Origin: Bacteroidales bacterium
Lineage (GTDB): Bacteria; Bacteroidota; Bacteroidia; Bacteroidales; VadinHA17
DNA: 64,000 nt
Assembly: GCA_016715075.1 (NCBI GenBank)
Contig: JADKBK010000004.1
Location: 248,001-312,000 of the forward strand
Direction: 5' to 3'
Below the pieces are notes generated by a model. The model saw nothing but the letters and a program-made list of their open reading frames with translations. It did not search any database and had not been told where the DNA came from. This document shows, one piece after another, positions 43,605 to 52,971 of this stretch (positions are counted from its first letter, which is position 1; each line of letters opens with the position of its first letter). A program made the translations under genes and the position numbers.

Positions 43605-44537
43605 TTACCAGTTCCTGTCTTTGAAATATTCATCAAGCTCTTTTTGTGTCATCGGTAATTTACCAGGATATGTACTCAGCCAGTTCATGAAGTCCTTCTT
43701 GATCTCGTCTGTCCATTCGCTGTCGATTTGTCCGGCAAGGTATTTCTTTTCTTTCAGGCGCAGGTGTCCGAATTCATCCCTTAAGGCTGTAACCTCAGAG
43801 GTGATTACAAGCTCTTCCGCAAGGTATGCAGGAATGAATATTACCCCGTATTTTTTTGCCAGTACAACATCACCCGGAAGTACGATAGCCCGTCCAATGC
43901 GGATCGGAGTATTAATTGATGTAAGCATCATCTGGTAGATATATGAAGGATCGGCACCTTTTACCCAGCCATTGAATCCTTCAATCTCTGTTAATCCCTC
44001 CTGGTCCCTTACACCTCCGTAAAAAATCACTCCCCGCTGACCCCTTGTATAAATTGAATTTCCAAGATTGTCGCCTATCAGTGTACCATCAGCTATTTTA
44101 CCATATCCGTCAGCTACATAAACATCACCCGGAACCAGAACATCTATAGGCCATGAATTGGTACCTCCCTTTTGGGACCGGTTTTCTTTCTTCCCCTGTT
44201 CTTTCACATATTTCTCAAGATCTGGTCTGAGAGGCATGTATTGAGCAGTTACAACGCGTCCAGTCATTGCCTCTTCAGGGTGAATAATCGTCCAATCGCC
44301 CTCAAACTGATTGTTAAATCCCTTATTGCGCAATACTCCCCATGCCTCTTCAAGTGATATATTCTTTAGTCTTTCAAGCACGGCATCAGATACCTTTGGC
44401 CTTCCGTCAGGGAAACGTTCACCTTTCCATTCAGGGGTGAGCGCTTTAATATATTCAGGTGATGAACCTACATTCTGACCAAAGGTTAAAAGGCATACCA
44501 TCATAAAGGTTGCCATCAGGATTAGTTTCTTATTCAT
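43605..44537 (-). CDS. Secreted RraA-family protein (HMG/CHA-aldolase-like)
   Basis: A 310-residue protein with a Sec signal (MNKKLILMATFMMVCLLTFGQ). The RraA fold segment is LVPGDVYVADGYGKIADGTLIGDNLGNSIYTRGQRGVIFYGGVRDQEGL, containing the Gly-rich GDNLG and the R...GGVRD metal/pyruvate site found in 4-hydroxy-4-methyl-2-oxoglutarate/oxaloacetate decarboxylase relatives. N- and C-terminal extensions exceed the usual 160-220 residues. It could cleave or decarboxylate a keto-acid made by the exported dehydratase downstream. That pairing is inference; ribonuclease-regulator activity is unlikely for an exported protein. Confidence 0.78.
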   Translation of the reverse strand: MNKKLILMATFMMVCLLTFGQNVGSSPEYIKALTPEWKGERFPDGRPKVSDAVLERLKNISLEEAWGVLRNKGFNNQFEGDWTIIHPEEAMTGRVVTAQYMPLRPDLEKYVKEQGKKENRSQKGGTNSWPIDVLVPGDVYVADGYGKIADGTLIGDNLGNSIYTRGQRGVIFYGGVRDQEGLTEIEGFNGWVKGADPSYIYQMMLTSINTPIRIGRAIVLPGDVVLAKKYGVIFIPAYLAEELVITSEVTALRDEFGHLRLKEKKYLAGQIDSEWTDEIKKDFMNWLSTYPGKLPMTQKELDEYFKDRNW

Positions 44538-44601
44538 GGTTTAAAAGTTTTAAATGTTCGTAAATATATCTCTTTCAGTTGATATTAGATTTTCAAAGTT
44601 G

Positions 44602-44833
44602 TTAAATATTATTAAAAGCGAACTCTGTTTTGTTAATATTTAATTTATTGTACCAGCGACGATAATCTTCGAGTTTGAAAGGCGCTGTACCATTGAGGTA
44701 ATGATTTGTATGCTTAACATTTCCGGTTGAATACTCTATTAGCCACATGGTTTGCTTATCACTTTCATGAATATTTCCGATAACGGTTTTTCCATTTGCT
44801 GACACGGCAAAGAAGGACCGGATACTTCCGGTG
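44602..44833 (-). pseudogene. Possible C-terminal gene remnant
   Basis: One minus-strand frame encodes about 75 residues (SIRSFFAVSANGKTVIGNIH, then MWLIEYSTGNVKHTNHYL, LEDYRRWYNKLNINKTEF) with an ordinary protein-like composition and no start beyond an internal GTG. It is placed between GH28 and the RraA-like gene and overlaps nothing else. It looks like the tail of a lost gene, family unknown. Confidence 0.3.
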
Positions 44834-44839
44834 ATTGTT

Positions 44840-46216
44840 TTATGGGTTAAACTTAATATCCTTTACGAAGCTGTTTGTTCTGATATCTGCATCACTCATT
44901 CCTGTAATGATTTTGCCTCCTGCGCTGCACTTATCGAATACGATATCCTCAACCATATTGTCAGGTGAATAGCCTGTGATAATAAATGGCTTGGTATTAT
45001 TCTCCCATTGAACATTCTTCATCCGTACACCTTTAATATGCCCTGGCGGATCAGCACCATATAAAGTTCCGTCAGTTACAATTAATTCAAGATTTTTAAA
45101 TTCGACCTGTTCTTCCACTCTGATATCCTCAAAGAAGATATTCCTGACAATTGCAGGTCCGTCGCAAACTATGCTAAAGGCTGCATGTCCCTTCGTTTTG
45201 CCGTCTCCCCGGGCATAAAGGATATCACAGTTCTTTACGAAAATATTCTCTACCGGGCCGCCGTTGAGTTCAAAACCAATTGTAATGCCATCGCTGCATG
45301 CCCATCCCACCATTACGCAGTTTGATATAAAAACAGAGTCAACCCGTAAATTGATATCGCCCGATTTAATAGCGACACAATCATCGCGGCAGCGCATGAA
45401 ACAATCATCGATTATAAAATTAGTGCAGGAAACAGGATTAATACCATCAACCGAATAAATGGCTTCATAGCTGAAGACCTTAACATTACGGTAGCCTGAG
45501 TTATGACAGTCCGTTAAGGTATTCGACCATCCCCTGGTATTCCGTATGAATATTCCCTCCACATTAAAATTGGTACAACCTGTTATCTCAACCTTTCCCT
45601 GTAATATTCCGCGCCCGGCAATTGTAATATTCTTAAGATTCTTACCGAAGATATCTGCATTTACAATTGCCCCGCCTGCAATATATAAAGTCATATTATT
45701 TACTAAATAGATCCTTCCGGGGTTGTGAACTCCAGGACCATAATAAATGACACCCGGATCACCCTTTTTCCGTGGATTTACTTCAAGCGGATTAGCAAAA
45801 ATCGCAAGATGAGGCAGGTTGTTTATCTCAATATAAAGCTTCTGAGGACCGCTAATAGTGAATCTGATTTCCTGACCATTTATTGTTGCTTTTATATTGC
45901 GGTTTTTAGGCCGGATATTGATTTTCTCAATATTCACATTTGCCCTGATTACTATAGTTATCAGGCCCGAACAGGAGAAGCTGGCAACATTAAGGTCCTC
46001 CATCTCCCGGCTGCCATAGAGATCATACTCGAAACTGGCATATTTGCTTCCTATTCGTTCCACCCATACCTCCTGATTATCAGCCGATACAGTGAAATCG
46101 GGGCTTGTTTTAAGTCCCGGGGGAGCAGGATAAATAACTGTTTCACCCAAAGCGTCGGTGAAAAACTGAGTCAGTAAAAAGATGACTGAGAAGATATTGA
46201 ATGTAAAAGATCTCAT
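44840..46216 (-). CDS. Secreted GH28-like beta-helix glycosidase
   Basis: A 458-residue protein with a signal peptide ending near DALGE. An N-terminal beta domain precedes the right-handed beta-helix (IYLVNNMTLYIAGGAIVNADIFGKNLKNITIAGRGILQG). VDGINPVSCTNFIIDDCFMRCRDDCVAIKSGD carries the D...DD pattern of GH28-type active sites, and KTKGHAAFSIVCDG follows. This is the divergent GH28-like type common in Bacteroidota, possibly acting on uronide- or rhamnose-containing oligomers. It follows the cupin by 16 bases and belongs to the heparinase-cupin-GH28-RraA-dehydratase run. Confidence 0.8.
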   Translation of the reverse strand: MRSFTFNIFSVIFLLTQFFTDALGETVIYPAPPGLKTSPDFTVSADNQEVWVERIGSKYASFEYDLYGSREMEDLNVASFSCSGLITIVIRANVNIEKINIRPKNRNIKATINGQEIRFTISGPQKLYIEINNLPHLAIFANPLEVNPRKKGDPGVIYYGPGVHNPGRIYLVNNMTLYIAGGAIVNADIFGKNLKNITIAGRGILQGKVEITGCTNFNVEGIFIRNTRGWSNTLTDCHNSGYRNVKVFSYEAIYSVDGINPVSCTNFIIDDCFMRCRDDCVAIKSGDINLRVDSVFISNCVMVGWACSDGITIGFELNGGPVENIFVKNCDILYARGDGKTKGHAAFSIVCDGPAIVRNIFFEDIRVEEQVEFKNLELIVTDGTLYGADPPGHIKGVRMKNVQWENNTKPFIITGYSPDNMVEDIVFDKCSAGGKIITGMSDADIRTNSFVKDIKFNP

Positions 46217-46232
46217 AAGTTCATTTATTAGT

Positions 46233-46565
46233 TTACAGAAAATCCTGCCTTAATGGGTTGAAACTGTCAACAAGTCTTACATGGCTGGTCAGAGTCTGAA
46301 TCGCATGTGGAATGCCTGGAGGGATTATCATCAGATCACCTCTGGAGAGATGATGTTCTTCTGTTCCTTTTAAGAAAAGCAATTCACCCTCCGCAACGTA
46401 GGTAATTTGTTCATGGGGATGTGAGTGAAAAGGATCAGGATATTTCATTGGCCCATCGTTAAAGTCGAATACAACAACCATCAGATTTTCGAGATGTGCT
46501 ATTGTCCTGTCCCGTCCGGGAGAAATATTCTCACTGAAAATGTGACTCTCTTTTTCCTGTGTCAT
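46233..46565 (-). CDS. Cupin protein, KdgF-like
   Basis: A 110-residue single-domain cupin. PFHSHPHEQITYVAEGELLFL holds the metal ligands (two His, one Gln/Glu), and HLSRGDLMIIPPGIPHAIQ the last His, exactly the size and pattern of KdgF, the pectin-degradation protein that linearises 4,5-unsaturated galacturonate to the keturonate. The lyase directly upstream (46598-48571) would produce such unsaturated uronides, and KdgK/Eda elsewhere in the window finish the pathway. Other small cupins cannot be excluded. Confidence 0.75.
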   Translation of the reverse strand: MTQEKESHIFSENISPGRDRTIAHLENLMVVVFDFNDGPMKYPDPFHSHPHEQITYVAEGELLFLKGTEEHHLSRGDLMIIPPGIPHAIQTLTSHVRLVDSFNPLRQDFL

Positions 46566-46597
46566 AAATCTGTAATCAGCTTAAGTATGAGAAGTCG

Positions 46598-48571
46598 TTA
46601 TTTTACTGACGGAGAGAAAGTAACACTCTGCCCACCCTTTAAGCCAGGGTTTATGAATTCCAGTTTAACACGGGTCACTCCTTCCGGCCAGTAGCGTTTT
46701 AATGCCCTGTCAGTGACTTTGATGAACTCAGTTACGACCTTAACTGTTTTGAAATTATATTTCATGTCAAGGGCAAAACCATTTCCCGTGAACCTTAGCA
46801 GCCCTGGTTTTACCTCAGTTACTTTACAATAAGTGATGAGATTTGAACTGGTACCTGATTTGTTTTGTCCGGTTAGTTCAAACTTATCGCTTATTACAAA
46901 GCTCCTGCCCCTGTTGAGAGTGTAGGTGCGGACCCAACTTTTTAACATGGCGTCAGCTGTATAAGCCCCTGCAATATCTGTGGAGAGGGTTACAGTTTTT
47001 GAATTTGAGGTGAAAATTGAATTTCGGGCTTTAAAATTCTTACCTTCTTTCTGATCCATACCATTAATGACAGGGAGGTTATGATATCCCGACTGCATGG
47101 TCCATATTTCATAGCGTCTGGGACTGAATGTTTTTGCATTATACTCTTCACGACCAAGATCAATCAGTCATGGTTCGCCATTATAATACATAACGCATGT
47201 ACCAACATCATTATGGTTGTGGCTTTCATCATTAAAGCCTCCCTTTGCTCCGAAAAAGAATCCTTCGAAACTGCCTTCCTTGTCCCTGGCTCCGCCAACT
47301 TCTGTATCGGGTAACCAGAAATCAGCTACAAGTGCCTCTTTTGCAGGTGCATTTTTTAATTCATCCATAAGGGTAAGACTCTTAAGCTGATCACAGATCT
47401 TCCCTTCAGGGCTGTGGTCTCCTGATTTCCCAAGCTTGTACAGGTAGGAACCAAATTCCTGCATAGTGGGATCATTTATCGCTTTGCCATACCTGTAGAC
47501 TGCCGATGCATCGCCCATAGTTGTGGCATCCGCATCTGCAAAATTTATAAAATATGGTGCATGAATATTTACCTTATAAAAATATTTGGCTATATTCTGA
47601 ATAAGAGGATCATTAAATACATCAAATTTACCTCCGGTAGCATCTTTCAGAACTTCCAGACTCTCATAAAGAAGAGCTCCGGCAGCTCCCCAGTATGAAG
47701 GCCCTTCATCACAGCCGCCGTCGTCTGAATATCCGTTCAGGAATTTGTCGAGAGATTTTATTATTTTTTCCACCTCTGCCACCTTTTTAGAAGGGTCAGT
47801 TTCTATGAGAAGGAAACAGTTCAGCATGTTATAGTTTATCCATGGATTCCAGTTATTGGGACGACCTCCGTTAAATCCCATATACCAGAAATCATTTCTG
47901 GTAAAATACGGTATGAGTGCTTTATTCGTTATTTCCTGCTTCAGTCTGGATGAAATCAGCGGATGAATCTTATCAAATTCCTCATGAAAAAGATACCAGG
48001 TCCATGAGAGATCACTGGCTATTTCACCCACCCCAAGATCAACAAAGGGTTCATTAATATCCGGAAGTCCGGCCCCTGCCTTCTGCGAGCCGAGATGTGC
48101 TGACCAACCCCACCAGGTCTGTTCACTGAAGTACCAGACAGCATTGATAATCTGATCCATGAACCTCCCTTTACCCTCTGCCAGTTCTCCCATTACAAGC
48201 GAGTTCAATGCATCACTGCAGGCTGCATAGACCTCCTGGTGCCGGGCTCCGGAACGGATGAATTCGAGATAGTCAGTTGCTTTTACAACAGGCCAGTCAT
48301 ACTTGAGATAACTCTCCGCCTTTCTTATATATTCCTCTCTTATCCCTGCAGGCAATTGCTGCCAGAATACCCTGTTTTTATAATCAGGAAGTTTTACCCA
48401 GGAGTTGTCAGTTGCCAGAACTTTTGATAGCTTAATGGCTTTTGCCTCACCGGCAAGAATGTTCCTCTCTTTTGGCTTAAGTTCAGCTGAAGTTACGCTG
48501 CAGTTTAATAGAAATGCCACCGCCACAAAAGATGTGGTGATAAATTTAACAGCCCAGGATTGCAGATGCAT
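46598..48571 (-). CDS. Heparinase II/III-like polysaccharide lyase, interrupted by in-frame TGA
   Basis: A signal peptide (to about SVTSAE) precedes an (alpha/alpha) toroid (SYLKYDWPVVKATDYLEF, YMGFNGGRPNNWNPWINYNML, GGCDEGPSYWGAAGALLYESL) and the beta-sandwich start SFEGFFFGAKGGFNDESHNHNDVGTCVMYYNGEP. Then comes TGA at 47170-47168 and, in the same frame, LIDLGREEYNAKTFSPRRYEIW and the rest of the sandwich to 46598. The two parts make a normal 657-residue lyase (PL12/15/17/21-type, PF07940). The break is a single nonsense codon, not a frameshift. Relatives have a hydrophobic residue at the TGA site, so a point change or base-call error is likely. It is first in the minus-strand pectin operon. 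Confidence 0.85.
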
Positions 48572-48631
48572 AATTTGAAAAGTTTGTGAAGGTTTAAAAT
48601 TAGTTTATATCCCGGTAATTATCTTTTATCA

Positions 48632-48639
48632 TATATTTG
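48632..48639 (+). promoter_or_regulatory. -7 box candidate (TATATTTG) for the GH38-like gene
   Basis: A perfect TAnnTTTG octamer lies 54 bases before the ATG at 48693. No clear -33 TTTG was found at the expected spacing. It overlaps the region controlling the divergent lyase operon. Confidence 0.4.
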
Positions 48640-48661
48640 ATACAAGATGGGATTTAAATCT

Positions 48662-48692
48662 CAAATTTAGTCTAAATCCATTATATGCCACA
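48662..48692 (-). promoter_or_regulatory. Promoter candidate for the lyase operon (TTG-N21-TAAATTTG)
   Basis: On the minus strand TTG is followed after about 21 bases by TAAATTTG (plus 48662-48669), matching the Bacteroidota -33/-7 pattern. It would start transcription about 85 bases before the lyase ATG at 48571. Confidence 0.45.
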
Positions 48693-51239
48693 ATGAAACT
48701 AATCGGAATATTCATTTTCGGGTTCTTAATATTGAAAAGTACCCTGGCCCAGCAGCGAAAAATTTATCTTGCGCCTGATGATCATACAGATTATATGTGG
48801 TCGGCTGATGAGGCGGGCTACAGAAAGGCTTTTCTTGAAACTCTTGACTACTATATCAGGCTTAATGATTCTACGGCTGGAGAATCATACCCATATCAGA
48901 GTAAATGGAATTGTGACGGATCGTATTGGGTCTACGAATATCAGCACAACAGAAGCCTTCAACAATTTACTGAACTTATTGATCAGATCAGGAAAGGAAA
49001 GATCACAGTGCCGCTTAATTCACTTCCGGAGCTCTCAGGAATTGCCCCAACGGAAGCTATTATAAGGGATATGTACTATGCCGGGACGCTCGAGCGCAGA
49101 TACGGCCTCGATCTTGATCTGGTTATTGAGATGGAGGATCAGGTGCTCCCTCTGGGATTATCATCTTTATGGGCCGGTTCCGGGGCGAAATATTCCTGGC
49201 GAGGGGTTTGCGATTGTGCTACAAAGGTAAAAGGCCTTTATTCAAGGCCTAATGAGATATACTGGTATAAAGGACTGGATGATCAGAAAATCCTTATGAA
49301 ATGGTACTCTCTTGTTGTTAATAATCTGCAGCTCGGAGGTTATGCCGAAGCCCGCGATCCAAATCGCTCAGTTCTGCTGTGCAAGGAACTGATGAACAGT
49401 CCGAAGTATCCATATCTTATTGCCGGCGCTTTTGGAAAGGGATGGGATGATGTAAAAACTACCACAGCAGAGTTTTTAGAAGTTGCAAAATCAGGCAGTG
49501 ATAAAGATTATCAGGTGATTGTATCAAATGAGACAGATTTTTTTAAGGATTTTGAACAGACATACGGATCAGTGCTGCCATCTGAATCTGTCTCCTACGG
49601 TAGCACTGAATGGGGTAACAGTCTGGCCTCACTTGCTGCTGTATCATCAAAGGTAAAAAGGTCTGTTGAAAAACTGAGAACAGCTGAAGCCCTCTATACT
49701 ATGGTCTCACTGAAAGACAAAAATTTCGCAACCGGACTGAATGAAATCAGGGAAAGGGCATGGATTTCATGCGGGCTTTACTTTGACCATGACTGGACGG
49801 CTGACGGTACTGTGGTCACAAAAGATCAGAGAGCTGACTGGGCACGTAAAACTGCCGGACAGTTCGGCAGCTATGTCGATACACTGGTTGATATGTCACT
49901 CACCAGACTAGGGGAACTTTTAAGTAATCCTGACAATGGCAAAGAGACATTCTTCGTATTTAATCCACTGGGTTGGAAAAGGACAGATTATTGTGATTAT
50001 CAATACAATGGTCCATCAGAAATAAAGATAGTTGACCTGACCACTGCCAATGAGGTACCTTTTCAGTTTATCACCAGGAAAAACGTAAGGTATGTCAGGA
50101 TACTTGCCACTGATCTGCCTTCACTTGGTTATAAAATATATGGAATAAGAAAAAGAAGTGAACCCGGAATGTCCGTTTCTGCTGCAACTGTATACGGTGA
50201 CATAATTGAAAATTCAAATTACCGGATCAAACTGTCTTCACAGGGAGTTATTACAAGTCTTATAGATAAATCTGACAACAACCATGAATATATCAGATCT
50301 GTAAATGGTTTGTCAGCCAATGATCTGGGGTCTGCAGATAATAGTTCATTTTCTCCGCTTAGAGTTGAAAATGCCGGTCCGGTTTCAGTCACACTTTCAG
50401 CTGAGTCACTTAAGCCGCTTAAGCATATCTCTAAAATTACCCTGTTCGGATTTAATGACAGGATTGAAATAGAAAACTATATTGAACAGAATCCTGGCTC
50501 AGGGCCCGTTACTTACGCCTTCTCCTTTAATTTGGATAATCCGGAGATACATAATGAGGAAGCCGGAGCAATACTTAAAGCAAGACAAGTCTCCGATGGA
50601 GGCCACTATGCTGACAGCATCTGCAGACTCGACTGGATTGCGATAAACCATTTTGCTGAAATGTCGGATGGAAACAGAGGGATGATCCTTTCAAACAGGG
50701 ATGCCATACTGATGAAAACAGGCAACAGTACCGTCGCAAGACTTGACCCCCATACACCCCAGATTAAAGTTCTGGCAGCCGGACAGATAGATGCTCCTAC
50801 TCTGGGATTTATTGATCAGGACGGTGATTCGTATTTCGAGAACTTCTTTGCATTAAGATCCGATAAGAATGGATTCAATCCGGCTGGTGCAATGAAATTT
50901 TCAATGGAACACCAGAATCCCCTTGTTGCCGGAAGGATTAACGGGAGATCAGGGGCCTCAAAAAAAACTGTTTCAATGTTTGAAGTTTCGAACCCTGAGG
51001 TACTTGTGTGGGCACTGAAGCCTTCAGAAGATGGAATAGACAGTGGAATTATCATGCGTGTATGGAATATGAGTGACGATGATGAAGATGTTGTTATCTC
51101 ATCATATTCTGAGATTATCAGTTGCAGACTTACATCACATATAGAAACAGATATTTCAGAGATTAAACCAGAATCCGGAGTACTTAAACTTAAAATCGGG
51201 CATAACCGCATACAGACTTACAGGATATTTATTAAATAG
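48693..51239 (+). CDS. Secreted GH38-like alpha-mannosidase-type protein
   Basis: An 848-residue protein with a signal peptide (MKLIGIFIFGFLILKSTLA). KIYLAPDDHTDYMWSADEAGYRKAFLETLDYY is the GH38 N-terminal zinc-site pattern (His-x-Asp near a Trp), and YGLDLDLVIEMEDQVLP and WAGSGAKYSWRGVCDC follow where the nucleophile Asp region lies. Residues about 310-400 are the helical middle domain (EALYTMVSL), and the long C-terminal beta domains (FFVFNPLGWKRTDYCDY, ENSNYRIKLSSQGVITSLID, RIEIENYIEQN) match Glyco_hydro_38C. Secreted bacterial members act on alpha-linked sugars, not always mannose. It leads the plus-strand pair with the DUF5060 gene. Confidence 0.83.
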   Translation: MKLIGIFIFGFLILKSTLAQQRKIYLAPDDHTDYMWSADEAGYRKAFLETLDYYIRLNDSTAGESYPYQSKWNCDGSYWVYEYQHNRSLQQFTELIDQIRKGKITVPLNSLPELSGIAPTEAIIRDMYYAGTLERRYGLDLDLVIEMEDQVLPLGLSSLWAGSGAKYSWRGVCDCATKVKGLYSRPNEIYWYKGLDDQKILMKWYSLVVNNLQLGGYAEARDPNRSVLLCKELMNSPKYPYLIAGAFGKGWDDVKTTTAEFLEVAKSGSDKDYQVIVSNETDFFKDFEQTYGSVLPSESVSYGSTEWGNSLASLAAVSSKVKRSVEKLRTAEALYTMVSLKDKNFATGLNEIRERAWISCGLYFDHDWTADGTVVTKDQRADWARKTAGQFGSYVDTLVDMSLTRLGELLSNPDNGKETFFVFNPLGWKRTDYCDYQYNGPSEIKIVDLTTANEVPFQFITRKNVRYVRILATDLPSLGYKIYGIRKRSEPGMSVSAATVYGDIIENSNYRIKLSSQGVITSLIDKSDNNHEYIRSVNGLSANDLGSADNSSFSPLRVENAGPVSVTLSAESLKPLKHISKITLFGFNDRIEIENYIEQNPGSGPVTYAFSFNLDNPEIHNEEAGAILKARQVSDGGHYADSICRLDWIAINHFAEMSDGNRGMILSNRDAILMKTGNSTVARLDPHTPQIKVLAAGQIDAPTLGFIDQDGDSYFENFFALRSDKNGFNPAGAMKFSMEHQNPLVAGRINGRSGASKKTVSMFEVSNPEVLVWALKPSEDGIDSGIIMRVWNMSDDDEDVVISSYSEIISCRLTSHIETDISEIKPESGVLKLKIGHNRIQTYRIFIK

Positions 51240-51272
51240 TATTTTCTACCAGAGCTTACTCAAAATAATATA

Positions 51273-52955
51273 TTGAATATGAAAAACAAATTCCTTCTTC
51301 TTTTGACACTACTTTCTCTCTTTTTAAGGGGAATGAATGCTGAAACAATTCATCAGTGGGATGTCTATTCTATTTCGTTCAAATCAGGAAAAGTGTATGA
51401 AAATCCTTATAAAGATATACCTGTAAAAGACGGAAGCGATCTTTTGAAAGTTGTTTTCACAGGTACGAAAGGTGAAGCTTTGAATAAGCAAATTGCAGTT
51501 ACAGGTTTCTGGGATGGAGGATCTGTTTGGCGGGTGAATTTTACACCACCGGCAACAGGTACATGGAGATACAAGTCAGTTTCATCCGACAAAAGGATGA
51601 ATGGTAAAGAGGGGAGTCTGGAGGTGATATCATGGAGTGAGGAGGAGAAAAATGCTAATCCTTCAAGGCGTGGTCTGATAAGGGTGAAAGAGGATGGGGA
51701 TAATGCAGGTCATTATTTTGAATATTCCGACGGGGAGCCGGTTTTGTGGATCGGTGACACATGGTGGAACTGGACCGACCGGAGAATTTATCAGGAAAGT
51801 TTTATGAAGCTGGTTGATGACAGGTCCGCCAAAGGATTTAACATTGGTCAGCTTTTTGTTCCCGGAAACGGATGGGGCATTGAAAGCTCCATGCTTGATG
51901 AGACATATAGTATTCTTGATACAGAGCACGTGAGGAGGGTCGAGGAGATGATCAGGTATGCCAATTCAAAGGGAATTACCGTCTGGATACATGGCTGGTG
52001 GAGCAGGCCGGATCTGAAATCAACTGTTGGTGCGGAAAAGATAGAGCGGTGGTGGCGTTATCTCATTCACCGTTTTGGGGCATATAATGTCATCTGGGTA
52101 CTGGCCGGTGAATATAATATGAATAATTACGGAGGATTCAGTCTTGACTTCTGGAAAGAGCTGGGAACAATGGTCAAAAAGGAAGATCCCTATGAACGGA
52201 TTGTCAGTCTCCACCCAACGCCTCCTTTCTGGGATGGCGGGGCAGAGGCTCCTCAATGGGCGACAGGAGTTGTTTTGCATAATGAAAAGTGGCTCGATTA
52301 TAACCAGAGTCAGGTTGGGCATGGCAGATTTGCAAATGAGATGATCCCGCAGGTTATATCTGAGGAATATAACCGCAAACCGGCCAAACCGATTCTGATT
52401 ACTGAACCATGGTACGAATTTATTGAGGGTAATCCTACAGGAAAAGATATCAGGTATGCCGCATGGTCGGCTGTTTTATCCGGAGCCGCAGGACATACTT
52501 ACGGAGGTGGTCATGTATGGCTTGCCAGTGTACCTGAATCTCCTGCCGGTGAAGGCGACTGGCCTATTGAGAAGGGATTCAATCGTACAACATATGATTA
52601 TGAAGGTGCTGTATCTATGAAGTATCTTGCCTCATTTTTCAGGAATGTCAAATGGTGGAATATGCATCCCCATCCTGAACTGGTGGTTGAATACCCACAG
52701 CCTTTTTGTCTTGCACGACCTGGCGAGGAATATGTTGTATACCTTAGATACGGTGGAGTAGCTAAGATAAAGATGGACGTATCAGCAGCAACTGGCAGGT
52801 ATTCTTGTCAGTGGTACAATCCGGCTCTGGGTAACCTGTCTGAATCCAAAATAATGCAGGGATCAGCTTTTATGGAATTTCATTGCCCCGAGACTTTTCC
52901 GGCCTCCCCGGATTACAGCGATTGGGTGCTGTATCTCAGGAAGGTCAAGGACTGA
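51273..52955 (+). CDS. Secreted DUF5060 plus apiosidase-like-fold hydrolase
   Basis: A 560-residue protein with a signal peptide ending at MNA-ET. Residues 25-125 are a DUF5060 sandwich (VYSISFKSGK, GFWDGGSVWRVNFTPPATGTWRY). The barrel starts VLWIGDTWWNWTDRR, with FNIGQLFVPGNGWG, YNVIWVLAGEYNMNNYGG (Glu280) and KPILITEPWYEF (Glu378) as candidate catalytic pair, and a C-terminal beta domain (QWYNPALGNLSES). Like the 20109 protein it has Glu where the GH140-like proteins have Asp, so it is probably a different activity on the same fold. It starts 33 bases after the GH38-like gene and ends convergent with an alcohol dehydrogenase. Confidence 0.82.
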   Translation: MNMKNKFLLLLTLLSLFLRGMNAETIHQWDVYSISFKSGKVYENPYKDIPVKDGSDLLKVVFTGTKGEALNKQIAVTGFWDGGSVWRVNFTPPATGTWRYKSVSSDKRMNGKEGSLEVISWSEEEKNANPSRRGLIRVKEDGDNAGHYFEYSDGEPVLWIGDTWWNWTDRRIYQESFMKLVDDRSAKGFNIGQLFVPGNGWGIESSMLDETYSILDTEHVRRVEEMIRYANSKGITVWIHGWWSRPDLKSTVGAEKIERWWRYLIHRFGAYNVIWVLAGEYNMNNYGGFSLDFWKELGTMVKKEDPYERIVSLHPTPPFWDGGAEAPQWATGVVLHNEKWLDYNQSQVGHGRFANEMIPQVISEEYNRKPAKPILITEPWYEFIEGNPTGKDIRYAAWSAVLSGAAGHTYGGGHVWLASVPESPAGEGDWPIEKGFNRTTYDYEGAVSMKYLASFFRNVKWWNMHPHPELVVEYPQPFCLARPGEEYVVYLRYGGVAKIKMDVSAATGRYSCQWYNPALGNLSESKIMQGSAFMEFHCPETFPASPDYSDWVLYLRKVKD

Positions 52956-52971
52956 TTTAATATAGCAGCAA

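Noticed and set aside
46598..48571. Selenocysteine at the in-frame TGA of the lyase
   Set aside because: Relatives of this lyase family do not have Cys there to my knowledge, and no SECIS-like hairpin directly after the TGA was evident. A nonsense change or base error is simpler.
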